Position numbers and translations under genes: made by a program. Source: JAGPUQ01 sp041594335 (GTDB lineage Bacteria; Pseudomonadota; Gammaproteobacteria; Pseudomonadales; Porticoccaceae). From it: a stretch of DNA of 64,000 bases. The stretch lies in contig JBFHML010000004.1 of the NCBI GenBank assembly GCA_041594335.1, positions 6,444 through 70,443 on the forward strand. Direction: 5' to 3'. Below are positions 1 through 9,252 of this stretch, in pieces. The notes below the pieces were generated by a model. It was not told the origin of the DNA. It did not search any database and saw only the letters and a program-made list of their open reading frames with translations. Each line of letters opens with the position of its first letter. Positions within the stretch are counted from its first letter, which is position 1.

Positions 1-547
1 GCCGAGGCATGACCAAAAACAACACCATCATCAGTGGTATCGCCTCCAGCAGCAGCATGGAAGCCACGCCCAGCGGGCGCCACAAGCCGCCGTCGGGGCG
101 TTGGCATAGCGCTGCAAGGACACCGGTGACCAGGAGCGCTCCGGCGAGGGTCGCTACCGCCGCTGTCGGCGTTTGATAAAACAGGCAATGACTGGCGGCG
201 ACAAAATAGCCGAGGAGGACGAGAATCAGTGCGTCGCGGCGCGCATGCATCTCTAGCAGCTTGAGGATGAAGCCACTCCATAGCAGCGCCACCATCGGCT
301 CCAGCCCATAGATCCGACCGTAATCGACCAGAATCGCGCCACCGCAGGTCGCGACCAGCGCGGCCTTCGCCGCGGCGCCTGGGTAGCGCCACCGCCCGCG
401 GTAAATTTGCATGCGCCAACCCAATACGAGGGCTCCCGCCAATAGCAGCCAAAATGGCAACTGGCGGAATTGCAATGCGGCAAGGGTCACTTGCGTGCCG
501 AGCAGCCAAAACAGCGCTGGCCGGGGAATCTGCCAGCTCGGATGCAT
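1..547 (-). CDS. TgpA-like transglutaminase, N-terminal part (runs off the window)
   Basis: Reading the minus strand from an ATG that overlaps the stop of the DUF58 gene (TGATG) gives an open frame of about 182 codons that continues past the window edge. It begins MHPSWQIPRP and is made of closely spaced hydrophobic helices, including the stretch LLWSGFILKLLEMHARRDA, which is characteristic of the DUF3488 membrane domain at the N-terminus of TgpA-type transglutaminases. In that family a periplasmic transglutaminase-like domain with a Cys-His-Asp triad follows; that part is outside the window. The moxR-DUF58-tgpA order is a common gammaproteobacterial trio. The assignment rests on the membrane domain and the context. 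Confidence 0.8.
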   Translation of the reverse strand, partial: MHPSWQIPRPALFWLLGTQVTLAALQFRQLPFWLLLAGALVLGWRMQIYRGRWRYPGAAAKAALVATCGGAILVDYGRIYGLEPMVALLWSGFILKLLEMHARRDALILVLLGYFVAASHCLFYQTPTAAVATLAGALLVTGVLAALCQRPDGGLWRPLGVASMLLLEAIPLMMVLFLVMPR

Positions 548-1521
548 CAGGTCTGCTCCGCCGGTGGCAAGCCGTAGAGGGCCAGTGCGGTGAGGGTGCG
601 ATCGCGGTGCTGGTGACCCTGACTCGGTGCAATTTCCTGCCCTGGTAAACGCAGGCCATAACTCAGCCCCGTAGCCTCTGCGGCCAGCACGGCGCCGCAA
701 AGCTGCGACAGGCGGACCTCGCTATCGGTCGCCGCGAGGTCGCGCCAATCGAGCCACAGCCGCTGATGAACCGGATCCACAAAGGTCTTGGTAAACAGTC
801 CTAATTCCCGCGCATACTGCTTCCAGGCGATATGGGTGCGCGGTTCCCCGGGCCGATAGCGCTGCAGAGCTGAAAAATCCTCGCGCCCGGGAACCTCAGC
901 GGCGTCTGCGTGGCCGGATAGCGCCATGCCGGCAGTGGGGGGTGGCCCCGGTATCGGGCGTGGGTAGACCAACCCTTGGCCGGGCAGGCGAACCCGGCTC
1001 CAGACCCGCAAGATCCCCAAAGGGTAGTGGCTCTCGATACACAGGTAGCCCGGACTGAGCCAGCCGCGGCGGTGAGCGTGGAGTGGTAGGCGAACGGTGC
1101 AGATCTCTCCGGCACCGAGTTCGATCGTGCGGCGCTCGCCGCCACGGAAGTGCAGTTGGATGCGCTGCCGGGCACGGCGGCCCCGGTTGCGTAATGTCAC
1201 CGCGAAGTCGACCGAGTCGCCCGCGAAGCCGCTCCCGGCACGCAGCGGCCCGACTTCGATGCCGTGAAGATTGGCGTAAGTGTGGAATATGGTGACGACA
1301 AATAACCCGCAGAGCCAAAACGTTAACCCAAAAATGAGGTTGTTCTCGAAATTCGTGGCCGTGAGCCAAAGTACGACCAGGAGCGCTGCAAAAAGCCCTC
1401 CGGCAGCTGAGGGAAAGATAAAGAGACGCCGGTTTTCGAGGCGGCAGGACACGACTTCCGGCAGACGCCGGTCTAGCCACCGACGATACCCTTGCTGCAG
1501 GCTGACACCTAGCCTCGACAT
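547..1521 (-). CDS. DUF58 domain-containing membrane protein
   Basis: A 324-residue protein. Two transmembrane helices lie near residues 35-55 and 62-82, followed by a beta-rich region and then the DUF58 signature around residues 222-240 (RYRPGEPRTHIAWKQYAREL). The remaining C-terminal part resembles a von Willebrand-like fold, as in other DUF58 proteins. Family members are almost always encoded beside a MoxR ATPase and a transglutaminase and are thought to work with the ATPase in envelope or complex maturation; the exact role is unknown. The stop codon overlaps the start of the next gene by one base. Confidence 0.88.
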   Translation of the reverse strand: MSRLGVSLQQGYRRWLDRRLPEVVSCRLENRRLFIFPSAAGGLFAALLVVLWLTATNFENNLIFGLTFWLCGLFVVTIFHTYANLHGIEVGPLRAGSGFAGDSVDFAVTLRNRGRRARQRIQLHFRGGERRTIELGAGEICTVRLPLHAHRRGWLSPGYLCIESHYPLGILRVWSRVRLPGQGLVYPRPIPGPPPTAGMALSGHADAAEVPGREDFSALQRYRPGEPRTHIAWKQYARELGLFTKTFVDPVHQRLWLDWRDLAATDSEVRLSQLCGAVLAAEATGLSYGLRLPGQEIAPSQGHQHRDRTLTALALYGLPPAEQT

Positions 1522-1564
1522 CTAAGCCGACACCGCGGGTGCGCCGGGGCGGGCGCGCGTCCGA

Positions 1565-2482
1565 CTACAGGATATCCACCGCATCAAGGGTCCGTTGGGC
1601 GGCGGCGATGGCCGGCTCTCCGGCGGTGGTCTGTAAGCGGTGCGCGACCACGGGGCCGAACACGGCCTGCACGTCTTCCGGGATCACATGACTGCGGCCG
1701 GCCAAAAAAGCCCAGGCGCGGGCGCTTTGTAAGAGGGCCAGTGCGCCGCGTGGGGATACACCGTGCTCGCATTCGGCAAGCTCGCGGGTGTGTTGGACCA
1801 AGCGTTGCACATAGGCAATCAAGGCAGGCGATGTGGAGATACGATCGACTTTTTCTTGGAGCCCCAATAGCTGATCCTCGGCGAGGAATCTGGGAAGCTT
1901 GGGCAGGCGCAGTTGCGGATTGGCCCCGGCGAGTAGGCGCCGTTCGGCCTCCGGATCTGGATAGCCGAGATGGAGGCGCATCAAAAATCGATCGAGCTGG
2001 GATTCCGGTAGTGGAAAAGTGCCATATTGAGTGCTGGGGTTTTGTGTGGCGATCACGAAAAAGGGTTTTGGCAACGGTCGGGTTTCGCCCTCGACGCTGA
2101 CCTGCCCTTCGGCCATGGCCTCCAGCAGCGCACTTTGTGTCTTCGGTGTACTGCGATTGATCTCGTCGGCCAGCAGCAAGTGGTGAAACACCGGCCCGGG
2201 ATGAAATTGAAAGCTGCCCTGCTCGCGTTCATACACGGAAATCCCCACGATGTCCGCCGGCAACAGGTCGCTGGTGAATTGAATCCGCGCGAAGCTCAGT
2301 CCCAAAACGCGTGCCAGCGCACGTGCCAACGTCGTCTTGCCGGTGCCGGGTACATCTTCGATCAGCAAATGTCCGCGGGCGAGCAAGCAGGCCAGCGCCA
2401 GCCGCAGCTGACGTTCCTTGCCCAGCACCACGGTATTAAGTGCGGCGATCGCTGCTTCCAGGGGGCGCGGCGAAAGATTCAA
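1565..2482 (-). CDS. MoxR-family AAA+ ATPase, TTG start
   Basis: AAA+ ATPase of about 305 residues. The Walker A loop is at residues 42-51 (EDVPGTGKTT) and Walker B follows at about 102-107 (LLLADE), then INRSTPKTQSALLEAM, typical of MoxR. No ATG lies near the start of homology. A TTG whose last two bases are the first two of the metZ stop (TTGA) is the best start: it gives LNLSPRPLEA, leads directly into the conserved helix, and has a G-run about 14 bases upstream. Longer forms would read deep into metZ without homology. MoxR proteins act as chaperone-like ATPases with VWA or DUF58 partners, which fits the next gene. Confidence 0.85.
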   Translation of the reverse strand: MNLSPRPLEAAIAALNTVVLGKERQLRLALACLLARGHLLIEDVPGTGKTTLARALARVLGLSFARIQFTSDLLPADIVGISVYEREQGSFQFHPGPVFHHLLLADEINRSTPKTQSALLEAMAEGQVSVEGETRPLPKPFFVIATQNPSTQYGTFPLPESQLDRFLMRLHLGYPDPEAERRLLAGANPQLRLPKLPRFLAEDQLLGLQEKVDRISTSPALIAYVQRLVQHTRELAECEHGVSPRGALALLQSARAWAFLAGRSHVIPEDVQAVFGPVVAHRLQTTAGEPAIAAAQRTLDAVDIL

Positions 2483-3678
2483 AGGGCGTCTAATCCCCCG
2501 GCCAAATCCCCCTGGATGTCTTCGAGCGCTTCCAGGCCTACAGCGACCCGGATCAGATTCTCGGTGATCCCGGCACGCGCTTTTTCTGCGTCGCTGAGTC
2601 GTCCGTGGGTGGTAGTGGCCGGATGTACGATGGTGGTTTTGGCATCGCCAAGGTTGGCGGTTAGAGAGAGGATTCGGGTACTGTCGATGACCTGCCATGC
2701 CTGTTCGCGACCGCCGCGCACCTGAAACGACAGCACTCCTCCGAATGCGCGTTGCTGACGTCGGGCCAGGGCGTGGCCGGGATGTTCCGGCAGTCCGGCG
2801 TAGAACACGCGCTCGACAGCGGGATGCTCAGATAGCCATTGGGCGAGCGCAAGCGCGGATGCGGAGTGCGCTTCCATGCGGAGTCGCAGGGTTTCCAACC
2901 CCTTGGTGAACACCCAGGCGTTGAACGGGCTCAGGGTGGGGCCGGCGGAGCGAATAAAGCTCAGCACCTCGGCCATGAGTTCCGCGCGGCCCAGCACCAC
3001 GCCTCCGAGGCAGCGGCCCTGACCGTCCAGATATTTGGTGGCGGAATGGATGACGATATCGGCCCCCCAATCTAGCGGACGCTGCAGTGCGGGCGTGCAA
3101 AAGCAGTTATCGACCGCGAGCAGTAGTCCTCGATCGCGGGCCAGCTCGGCGAGCCCGGCCAGATCGGCGATCTCGCACAGCGGGTTAGAGGGCGTCTCCA
3201 GCAACAGTAACTTGGTCCGCGGCGTGATCGCTTGTCGCCACGCGTCGATGTCGGTCAATTCTACGAAGGTAGTCTCGACACCGAATTTGCCGAGAAATTT
3301 GTTCAGCAACACCGTGGTCGTGCCGAATACGCTCCGCGAGCAGATCAGATGATCGCCGGCACGCAGCAATGCCATGCAGGTGCTGAGGATTGCGGACATG
3401 CCCGAGGCGGTGGCCACTGCCTGTTCGGCCCCTTCGAGGGCTGCGATGCGTTGTTCGAAGGTGCGCACGCTGGGGTTGGTGTAGCGCGAATAGACGTTTC
3501 CCTCAACGTCGCCGCTGAAGCGCGCCGCCGCCTCGGCGGCACTGGCAAATACATAGCTGGACGTGAGAAACAAAGCCTCGCTGTGCTCTCCTTCGGCACT
3601 GCGGACTTGCCCGGCGCGGACCGCGAGTGTGTCGAGCGCCGCGCCGCGGAGTGCCTCTGGGTCCTTCTGGAGAGGCAT
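2479..3678 (-). CDS. metZ: O-succinylhomoserine sulfhydrylase
   Basis: A 399-residue PLP enzyme of the Cys/Met metabolism family. It makes homocysteine from O-succinylhomoserine and sulfide, giving direct sulfhydrylation in methionine synthesis. The PLP lysine is K215 within HSATKYLDGQG, and the family signatures SRYTNPS (about 64-70) and ETPSNP (161-166) are present. The start MPLQKDPEAL is chosen because its ATG overlaps the purF stop (TGATG); an upstream extension would lie inside purF and shows no homology. The position after purF matches the Pseudomonas order cvpA-purF-metZ. A cystathionine gamma-synthase activity cannot be excluded from sequence alone. Confidence 0.93.
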   Translation of the reverse strand: MPLQKDPEALRGAALDTLAVRAGQVRSAEGEHSEALFLTSSYVFASAAEAAARFSGDVEGNVYSRYTNPSVRTFEQRIAALEGAEQAVATASGMSAILSTCMALLRAGDHLICSRSVFGTTTVLLNKFLGKFGVETTFVELTDIDAWRQAITPRTKLLLLETPSNPLCEIADLAGLAELARDRGLLLAVDNCFCTPALQRPLDWGADIVIHSATKYLDGQGRCLGGVVLGRAELMAEVLSFIRSAGPTLSPFNAWVFTKGLETLRLRMEAHSASALALAQWLSEHPAVERVFYAGLPEHPGHALARRQQRAFGGVLSFQVRGGREQAWQVIDSTRILSLTANLGDAKTTIVHPATTTHGRLSDAEKARAGITENLIRVAVGLEALEDIQGDLAGGLDAL

Positions 3679-5201
3679 CAGTGCTGCCCCCGGCTGGAGT
3701 TGTAGAGGCCCACGACATCGTCTCCGGCCTGGATCAAACGCGGCCTGGCACTCTGGCCGCGGGCGCTTTCCAGACGTTCGAAATACCCGTGATCGACATC
3801 GTTGGTGATGTACTGCCCATTGAATACCGAGCATTCGAAGCGGCGAATATTGGGATTGCCCTCGCGGGCACTTTCAATCAGATCCTCCAGATCCTGGTAG
3901 ACCAGCCAATCGACACCAATTTCCGTTCCGATTTCCATTTCGGTACGGTCGTGCGCCACCAGTTCCCGGGCGGCCGGCATGTCGATGCCGTAGACGTTGG
4001 GATAGCGGACCGGTGGCGCTGCCGAGGCCATGTACACGCGTTCGGCGCCCGCCTCCCTGGCCATTTGTACGATTTCCCGGGAGGTGGTACCGCGAACAAT
4101 GGAATCGTCTACCAGCAATACCCGCTTGCCCTGGAACTCGAGGCGAACCGGGTTGAGTTTTTGGCGGACCGATTTGGTCCGCTGGCCTTGCTCCGCCATG
4201 ATGAAAGTGCGACCGATGTAACGGTTTTTCATCAGCCCTTCGCGGAATTTTAGGCCGAGGCGTTCCGCCATCGCTTGCGCGGCGACACGGCTGGTGTCCG
4301 GGACCGGAATCACGACGTCGATATCATGATCGGGCCAGACCCGGAGAATCTTTTCCGCGAGTCGCTCGCCCATGCGCAATCGCGCCTTGTAGACGGAGAT
4401 ATTGTCCTGCATCGAATCGGGGCGGGCAAAATAGACATGCTCGAAGATGCAGGGCACCAATTCGGCGTGTTCGGCGCATTGACTCGAATGGACGCCACCC
4501 TGAGGATCGATAAAAATCGCCTCTCCCGGCGCGAGGTCGCGCTCCAAGGTATAGCCGAGTACGTCGAGCGCCACACTTTCGGAGGCAATCATATATTCCC
4601 GGCCTTTGGCGGTATCTCGATAGCCAAAGACTAAAGGGCGTATGCCAAAGGGGTCGCGAAAGGCGAAGAGCCCATAATTTGCGATTAACCCGACAGCTGC
4701 ATAAGCGCCTCGGCAGCGCCGATGCACCCGCCCTACCGCAGAAAAGATATCTTCCGGCCGCGGTTGCAGCCTGCCTTGCAGCTGGAGTTCGTGGGCAAAG
4801 ACGTTGAGTAAGATTTCGGAATCCGAATCCGTATTGACATGACGGAGATCCGAATTGAAAACGTGGCGACGTAAGTCTTCGGAGTTGGTCAGGTTGCCGT
4901 TATGCGCCAGGCAGATCCCATACGGCGAATTGACATAGAAAGGCTGTGCCAGTGAAGGACCCGAACTCCCGGCCGTCGGATAGCGCACATGCCCTACCCC
5001 CATGTGGCCGGCCAGTTGGTCCATGTGTCGTTCGCGAAATACATCGCGAACCAGGCCTTCGTCCTTCCGTTGGCTGAGCTGGCCATCTCGACAGGTCATA
5101 ATCCCTGCGGCGTCCTGGCCGCGGTGTTGGAGTACGGTGAGAGCGTCGTAGATCTGATATTTGACGTCTGCTTTGCCGACAATGCCCACTACACCACACA
5201 T
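3678..5201 (-). CDS. purF: Amidophosphoribosyltransferase
   Basis: 507 residues, close to the 505 of the E. coli enzyme. It catalyses the first step of purine synthesis: PRPP plus glutamine to phosphoribosylamine. The class II glutamine amidotransferase nucleophile is Cys2 directly after the initiator Met (MCGVVGIVG), so no propeptide is needed. The PRPP-binding loop is at residues 361-375 (VLLVDDSIVRGTTSR). No iron-sulfur-type C-terminal cysteine pattern was recognised. The gene sits 16 bp after cvpA and overlaps metZ by one base, in line with one transcript. Confidence 0.97.
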   Translation of the reverse strand: MCGVVGIVGKADVKYQIYDALTVLQHRGQDAAGIMTCRDGQLSQRKDEGLVRDVFRERHMDQLAGHMGVGHVRYPTAGSSGPSLAQPFYVNSPYGICLAHNGNLTNSEDLRRHVFNSDLRHVNTDSDSEILLNVFAHELQLQGRLQPRPEDIFSAVGRVHRRCRGAYAAVGLIANYGLFAFRDPFGIRPLVFGYRDTAKGREYMIASESVALDVLGYTLERDLAPGEAIFIDPQGGVHSSQCAEHAELVPCIFEHVYFARPDSMQDNISVYKARLRMGERLAEKILRVWPDHDIDVVIPVPDTSRVAAQAMAERLGLKFREGLMKNRYIGRTFIMAEQGQRTKSVRQKLNPVRLEFQGKRVLLVDDSIVRGTTSREIVQMAREAGAERVYMASAAPPVRYPNVYGIDMPAARELVAHDRTEMEIGTEIGVDWLVYQDLEDLIESAREGNPNIRRFECSVFNGQYITNDVDHGYFERLESARGQSARPRLIQAGDDVVGLYNSSRGQH

Positions 5202-5217
5202 GCCCTGCCCTCCCCGT

Positions 5218-5715
5218 TCAACCGATCCAGCGGCGGAACCAATCGGCGATCTCGCCCGCCAGTGCGCGAGCGGTGTCCTCGAAGCCGAGAAACACGGGGA
5301 TCAAGATCGATTGTTGCCACCAGGGGTCCTGCCGTACAGGCAGAAATTGCGGAATCACGATCAGGAGCGCGAGGACCACGACAAAACCGCGCGCCACACC
5401 GAACAGAGATCCCAGAAAGCGGTCGGTTCCGGAGAGGCCGGATGCACGTACCATTTGCGATAACAAAAAGTTGATCAACCCCATCACCAACAAGGTCACC
5501 AGGAACAGCGCGAGCCAGGCCGCGATTGCGCGCAGTGACGGGGTTTCGATGGCGCCGGTGAGTTGGCTCGCGAGTTGCGCGTGAAACACCATGGCCACTG
5601 CGAATGCCACCACCCAGGCGACCAGCGAGAGCGCTTCGCGGACGAAGCCACGGACCAGGCTGATCAGCGCAGAACCCGCGATTACAGCCAGGATGACCCA
5701 ATCGGCACCACTCAT
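5218..5715 (-). CDS. cvpA: CvpA family inner-membrane protein
   Basis: 165 residues (E. coli CvpA has 162) with four predicted membrane helices, beginning MSGADWVILAVIAGSALIS. The conserved segment after the first helix (LVRGFVREALSLVAWV) and the GSLFGVARGFVVV motif near residues 105-120 identify the family. CvpA is named for colicin V production and is linked to envelope stress tolerance; its molecular action is not settled. It lies immediately before purF, as in E. coli and Pseudomonas. Confidence 0.94.
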   Translation of the reverse strand: MSGADWVILAVIAGSALISLVRGFVREALSLVAWVVAFAVAMVFHAQLASQLTGAIETPSLRAIAAWLALFLVTLLVMGLINFLLSQMVRASGLSGTDRFLGSLFGVARGFVVVLALLIVIPQFLPVRQDPWWQQSILIPVFLGFEDTARALAGEIADWFRRWIG

Positions 5716-5766
5716 CGAGCCACGCCCAAGACCGGAGGGACCATTGTACCAAAGTGCCTATTGGCA

Positions 5767-6333
5767 TCACGGGGCAAAGGGCACCACCAGGGGCTTGATC
5801 TGAAATTGCCGCTCTAGTTCTCGTTGTGCGGCCGCCACCTGGTCTCGCGTCATCTTCGGTCCGACGAATACCCGGAAAGCAATGGGCTCGCCGGCCGCCG
5901 AGCGCTGTACAAAAGCGCGATGTCCGGCACCTTGCAGTCGATCGCGCAATTCCAGGGCGTTGCGCTCCTCTTTGAATGCGCCGAGTTGTAACACCCAAGC
6001 TTCCGGTAGGCCCTCCGCCGTAAGGCGTGGGGTCTCGGCCACGGCGTTGTGCTGAGCCTCTCCCGTACGGTCCCGAGGGGCCTCTGGGAGCTGGAAGGGC
6101 GTGTCTTCAGCCGTTGCTGCGGGTGGACTGGCGGTGGCGTCGTCCGCTGGAGGCGGCTCGGGTTCATCGAGCTGAGGCAATGGCTGGGGGGTAATGGCCG
6201 GCGGTGGCGGAATGCGGGGGGTCGTGTCCACCGGGTAGCCGCTGCGGAAATCGAGCAGCAGTGGTAACAGGATACTGGCCAGTGCCACCAGGACCAGAAT
6301 GCCTAGCAGCCGCTGGCGCATGCCTTGGTTCAT
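5767..6333 (-). CDS. dedD: SPOR-domain protein DedD
   Basis: 188 residues. A short cytoplasmic start (MNQGMRQRLLG) leads into one transmembrane helix at about residues 8-25. A proline-rich linker follows, then a C-terminal SPOR domain from about residue 110 (WVLQLGAFKEERNALELRDRL). SPOR domains bind denuded glycan strands at the division septum, so the protein is expected in the periplasm at the division site. The ATG overlaps the folC stop as TGATG; a TTG one codon upstream is possible but unnecessary. Its place between folC and cvpA is the conserved one. Confidence 0.93.
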   Translation of the reverse strand: MNQGMRQRLLGILVLVALASILLPLLLDFRSGYPVDTTPRIPPPPAITPQPLPQLDEPEPPPADDATASPPAATAEDTPFQLPEAPRDRTGEAQHNAVAETPRLTAEGLPEAWVLQLGAFKEERNALELRDRLQGAGHRAFVQRSAAGEPIAFRVFVGPKMTRDQVAAAQRELERQFQIKPLVVPFAP

Positions 6334-7640
6334 CAATTGTCCCCCCCGGCTCGCTCAGCGCCGTCGGCGATCAGCCCGAGCACCGGCGCCACGGTGTGAA
6401 AAGAGCCGAACACCACGATACGCTCGCCAGGGCGGCTGGTCCGCAGGGCTGCGGCAGCCGCCGCAAGCGGGTTTTCGTAGCGCCCGGCGACTCGGTCACC
6501 ACAGCCTGCATTGTACAGCACCTCAGTGAGCCTGGCGCTGGGTGCTGCGCGCGGCACGCCGGGCAGATCGCAGCAATACCAATGCGCGATCTGCGGGATC
6601 AACGGTGTCAGAATCCCCGCTAAATCCTTGTCGGCCAACGCGCCGAATACGGCATGGCGTACAGTCCCGGGCGTTGCGGCCAGACGCCCTGCCAGCAAAG
6701 CCGCCGCTGCCGGGTTGTGCGCTACATCGAGAACCCAGGCGCGCTCCCGATACAAAGCGCAATGGAATCGCCCTGCCAATCGCGTGCGTTCGAAAGCGGT
6801 CGCAATCTGCGTTGGTGTGGGCTGAATGCCGAGGGAAAGCAATCCTTGAACGGCGCAGGCGGCACTCGTCGCAGGGAGCTGGGGTTCTGGGAGTTCCTGA
6901 TAATATCGAGCCTCCCCGTCCGCGGTACGACAAGCCAGATCCAGTCCCAGTCCCGCGCTGCCCTCTTGTAGACAAAAGTCTGCCTCTCCGAGCACCAGCG
7001 TGGGAGATGGAAGCGCACGTAAGTACTGCAGTAACGCCCTGGGAGGATTGGGGTCCCCGCAGATGGTAGGAATCCCCGGTCGGGCGATCCCCGCTTTCTC
7101 GAGCCCGATACTGTCGCGGTCGGCGCCCAGCCAGGCCTGATGGTCGAGATCGATCGAGGTGATGATGGCGACATCGGGATCGACGATGTTGACAGCGTCG
7201 AGGCGCCCTCCCATGCCTACTTCGAGGACGGCCACCGACACTTCAGCCTCACGCATCAACAGCAGTGCGGCGAGGGTGCCGACTTCGAAGTAGGTCAGGC
7301 GGATGGTGTCGCGTGCCGCTTCGATTCGGGCAAAGGCCGCGCACAATGCGGCATCGCTCACCGCCTGTCCATCGATGCGGATGCGTTCGTTGTAACGGAG
7401 TAGATGCGGCGAGGTATAGCAGCCCACCCGCACGCCCTGACTTTGCAGCAGGGCCTCGAGCATCGCGACGCAGGAGCCCTTGCCGTTGGTCCCGGCGACG
7501 GTGATCACTCGTGGCGCTGGACGCGCGAGATCCAGGCGTGCAGCGACCTGGCTGACACGTTCCAGCCCCAGCTCGATGGCGAGCGGATGCCGGCGTTCCA
7601 GCAGTTCGAGCCAGTCAGTCAGCCGAAGAGGTTTGGGCAT
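6333..7640 (-). CDS. folC: Bifunctional dihydrofolate synthase / folylpolyglutamate synthase
   Basis: 435 residues (E. coli 422). It adds glutamate to dihydropteroate and to tetrahydrofolate using ATP. The P-loop is at residues 49-56 (AGTNGKGS), followed by TSPHLLRYNERI and the Mur-ligase-like metal and nucleotide region EVGMGGRLDAVN. The start MPKPLRLTDW lies 26 bp inside the 3' end of accD; this overlap is typical for accD-folC pairs. The gene is one base coupled to dedD. Confidence 0.96.
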   Translation of the reverse strand: MPKPLRLTDWLELLERRHPLAIELGLERVSQVAARLDLARPAPRVITVAGTNGKGSCVAMLEALLQSQGVRVGCYTSPHLLRYNERIRIDGQAVSDAALCAAFARIEAARDTIRLTYFEVGTLAALLLMREAEVSVAVLEVGMGGRLDAVNIVDPDVAIITSIDLDHQAWLGADRDSIGLEKAGIARPGIPTICGDPNPPRALLQYLRALPSPTLVLGEADFCLQEGSAGLGLDLACRTADGEARYYQELPEPQLPATSAACAVQGLLSLGIQPTPTQIATAFERTRLAGRFHCALYRERAWVLDVAHNPAAAALLAGRLAATPGTVRHAVFGALADKDLAGILTPLIPQIAHWYCCDLPGVPRAAPSARLTEVLYNAGCGDRVAGRYENPLAAAAAALRTSRPGERIVVFGSFHTVAPVLGLIADGAERAGGDN

Positions 7641-8517
7641 CGAGCTCCGCAGATTGAGGGGGCGGCAAGGCGCTGAGTTTCGCCAAGAGTCGGGCGATGG
7701 TCGGGCGCAGATCTGACCGCGCGACGATCATGTCGATGGCGCCGTGTTCGAGCAGAAACTCGCTGCGTTGAAATCCGGCGGGCAGCTTCTGACGGATGGT
7801 CTGCTCGATGATATTGGGGCCGGCAAATCCCGAGCGTGCCCCCGGTTCGGCGATGTTGATATCGCCAAGCAGCGCCAAGCTCGCCGAAACACCTCCATAC
7901 ACCGGGTCGGTAAGCACGGAAATATAGGGCACGCCGGCTGCTTTGAGGCGTTCCAGAATGGCGCTGGTTTTGGCCATTTGCATCAATGACACTAGGGCCT
8001 CTTGCATTCGGGCGCCACCCGTCGCCGAAAAGCAGACCAACGGGATTCTCTGCTCCAATGCCAATCGCGCCGCTCGGGTGAATTTCTCACCCACCGCATA
8101 CCCCATGGAGCCGCCTTGAAAATCGAATTCGAACGCGGCGGCAACGACGGGGAGGCTGAGCACGTGGCCGCGCATGGCCACCAAGGCGTCCTTCTCCCCG
8201 GTCTCGCGCTGTGCGCTGGCTAGCCGGTCTTTGTACTTTTTGACATCACGGAACTTGAGGCGATCGATGGGCAGGACCTCGGTAGCCAACTCCTCGCGCT
8301 CTTCGGGGTCGAGAAAGATGTCGAGGCGGCGGCGCGCGCCGATGCGAATATGGTGATCGCATTTCGGACAGACTTCGAGATTGCGTTCTAATTCCGGCCG
8401 ATACAGCGGTGCCGCGCATTTCGGGCAAGGGGTCCAGATCCCTTCGGGTACGCTACGCGGACGATCTCGGGTCTGGGTCTTCAGGCCCGACGGACGGATC
8501 TTATTCAACCAGCTCAT
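7615..8517 (-). CDS. accD: Acetyl-CoA carboxylase carboxyltransferase subunit beta
   Basis: 300 residues (E. coli 304). It forms the carboxyltransferase of acetyl-CoA carboxylase with AccA, producing malonyl-CoA for fatty acid synthesis. The zinc ribbon is visible: Cys31 and Cys34, then Cys50 and Cys53. The crotonase-like core follows, with SFSATGGARMQE-type sequence (here CFSATGGARMQEALVSL). The start MSWLNKIRPSG is preceded by a good ribosome-binding site (GAGGA) and a candidate promoter; upstream in-frame codons cover that promoter and are rejected. Confidence 0.97.
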   Translation of the reverse strand: MSWLNKIRPSGLKTQTRDRPRSVPEGIWTPCPKCAAPLYRPELERNLEVCPKCDHHIRIGARRRLDIFLDPEEREELATEVLPIDRLKFRDVKKYKDRLASAQRETGEKDALVAMRGHVLSLPVVAAAFEFDFQGGSMGYAVGEKFTRAARLALEQRIPLVCFSATGGARMQEALVSLMQMAKTSAILERLKAAGVPYISVLTDPVYGGVSASLALLGDINIAEPGARSGFAGPNIIEQTIRQKLPAGFQRSEFLLEHGAIDMIVARSDLRPTIARLLAKLSALPPPQSAELDAQTSSAD

Positions 8518-8546
8518 GCTTGATTCCTCTGCCCTGACCCGGGCGC

Positions 8547-8574
8547 ATGCTAACGTCGCCGGGGCCGCTGTCAA
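8547..8574 (-). promoter_or_regulatory. Candidate sigma70 promoter of accD
   Basis: On the minus strand TTGACA is followed by 16 bases and then TAGCAT. The inferred transcription start lies about 20-25 bases before the accD ATG, leaving a short leader with a GAGGA ribosome-binding site. It would separate accD-folC-dedD-cvpA-purF-metZ from the truA-trpF unit upstream. Confidence 0.6.
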
Positions 8575-8631
8575 TCGGTTCTAGCGCACAGCGGCGAAAA
8601 TACTTGTGCGCGACCGCGCACGGGTCGCAAA

Positions 8632-9252
8632 TCACGCCGCCCGCACTGCGCCAATCAGGGCTCGCATCAGCGCCGGATCCTTATGCCCCGGCGCGGACTC
8701 TACACCGCTGCTCACATCGACGGCATAGGGGCGTACCTCGCGCACCGCCGCCGCGACGTTATCGGGCCGCAGACCACCGGCAAGGACGAGCGGTATCGGC
8801 AGCGTGGCCGGCAGCCGGCCCCAGTCGAAGGCGGTACCTGTGCCGCCGGCGCGATTCGGGTCCCAGGCGTCAAACAGACAGGCAGCCGCATCTGCATACT
8901 GGTGTGCCGCGGCTTGCGGATCCAGATTGGGATGCATGCGGATAGCCTTGATGTAAGGACGGCCGAACGCTGCACAGTACGCCCGGGTTTCATTGCCGTG
9001 AAATTGCGGAAGGTGAATGCCTGTGGCCGCCAGTACCGTTTCCACCCAGGTCGGCTCGGCATCCACGAAGAGCGCGATCGTCGTGACGAAGGGACCCAAG
9101 AAAGCCGTGATCTCCCGGGCTTGATCAATGTTCACCGCTCGCGGACTGGCTGGGTGAAAGACGAAACCCAGTGCGTCGGCGCCTGCGGCGACCGCAGCCT
9201 CGGCATCCTCGGGCCGGGTAATACCACAAATCTTCACGAAGGTCTTGATCAT
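8632..9252 (-). CDS. trpF: Phosphoribosylanthranilate isomerase
   Basis: 206 residues, the normal length for a monofunctional TrpF. It converts N-(5'-phosphoribosyl)anthranilate to the CdRP intermediate of tryptophan synthesis. The start MIKTFVKICGITRPEDA contains the catalytic Cys motif KICGIT; the general-acid Asp lies in the CLFDAWD region. The ATG overlaps the truA stop by four bases (ATGA). trpB and trpA are not adjacent; trpF directly upstream of accD is the order also seen in pseudomonads. Confidence 0.95.
   Translation of the reverse strand: MIKTFVKICGITRPEDAEAAVAAGADALGFVFHPASPRAVNIDQAREITAFLGPFVTTIALFVDAEPTWVETVLAATGIHLPQFHGNETRAYCAAFGRPYIKAIRMHPNLDPQAAAHQYADAAACLFDAWDPNRAGGTGTAFDWGRLPATLPIPLVLAGGLRPDNVAAAVREVRPYAVDVSSGVESAPGHKDPALMRALIGAVRAA

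Noticed and set aside
3679..3834. Longer metZ N-terminus
   Set aside because: It would lie wholly in the end of purF and has no similarity to the family; the ATG overlapping the purF stop is better.
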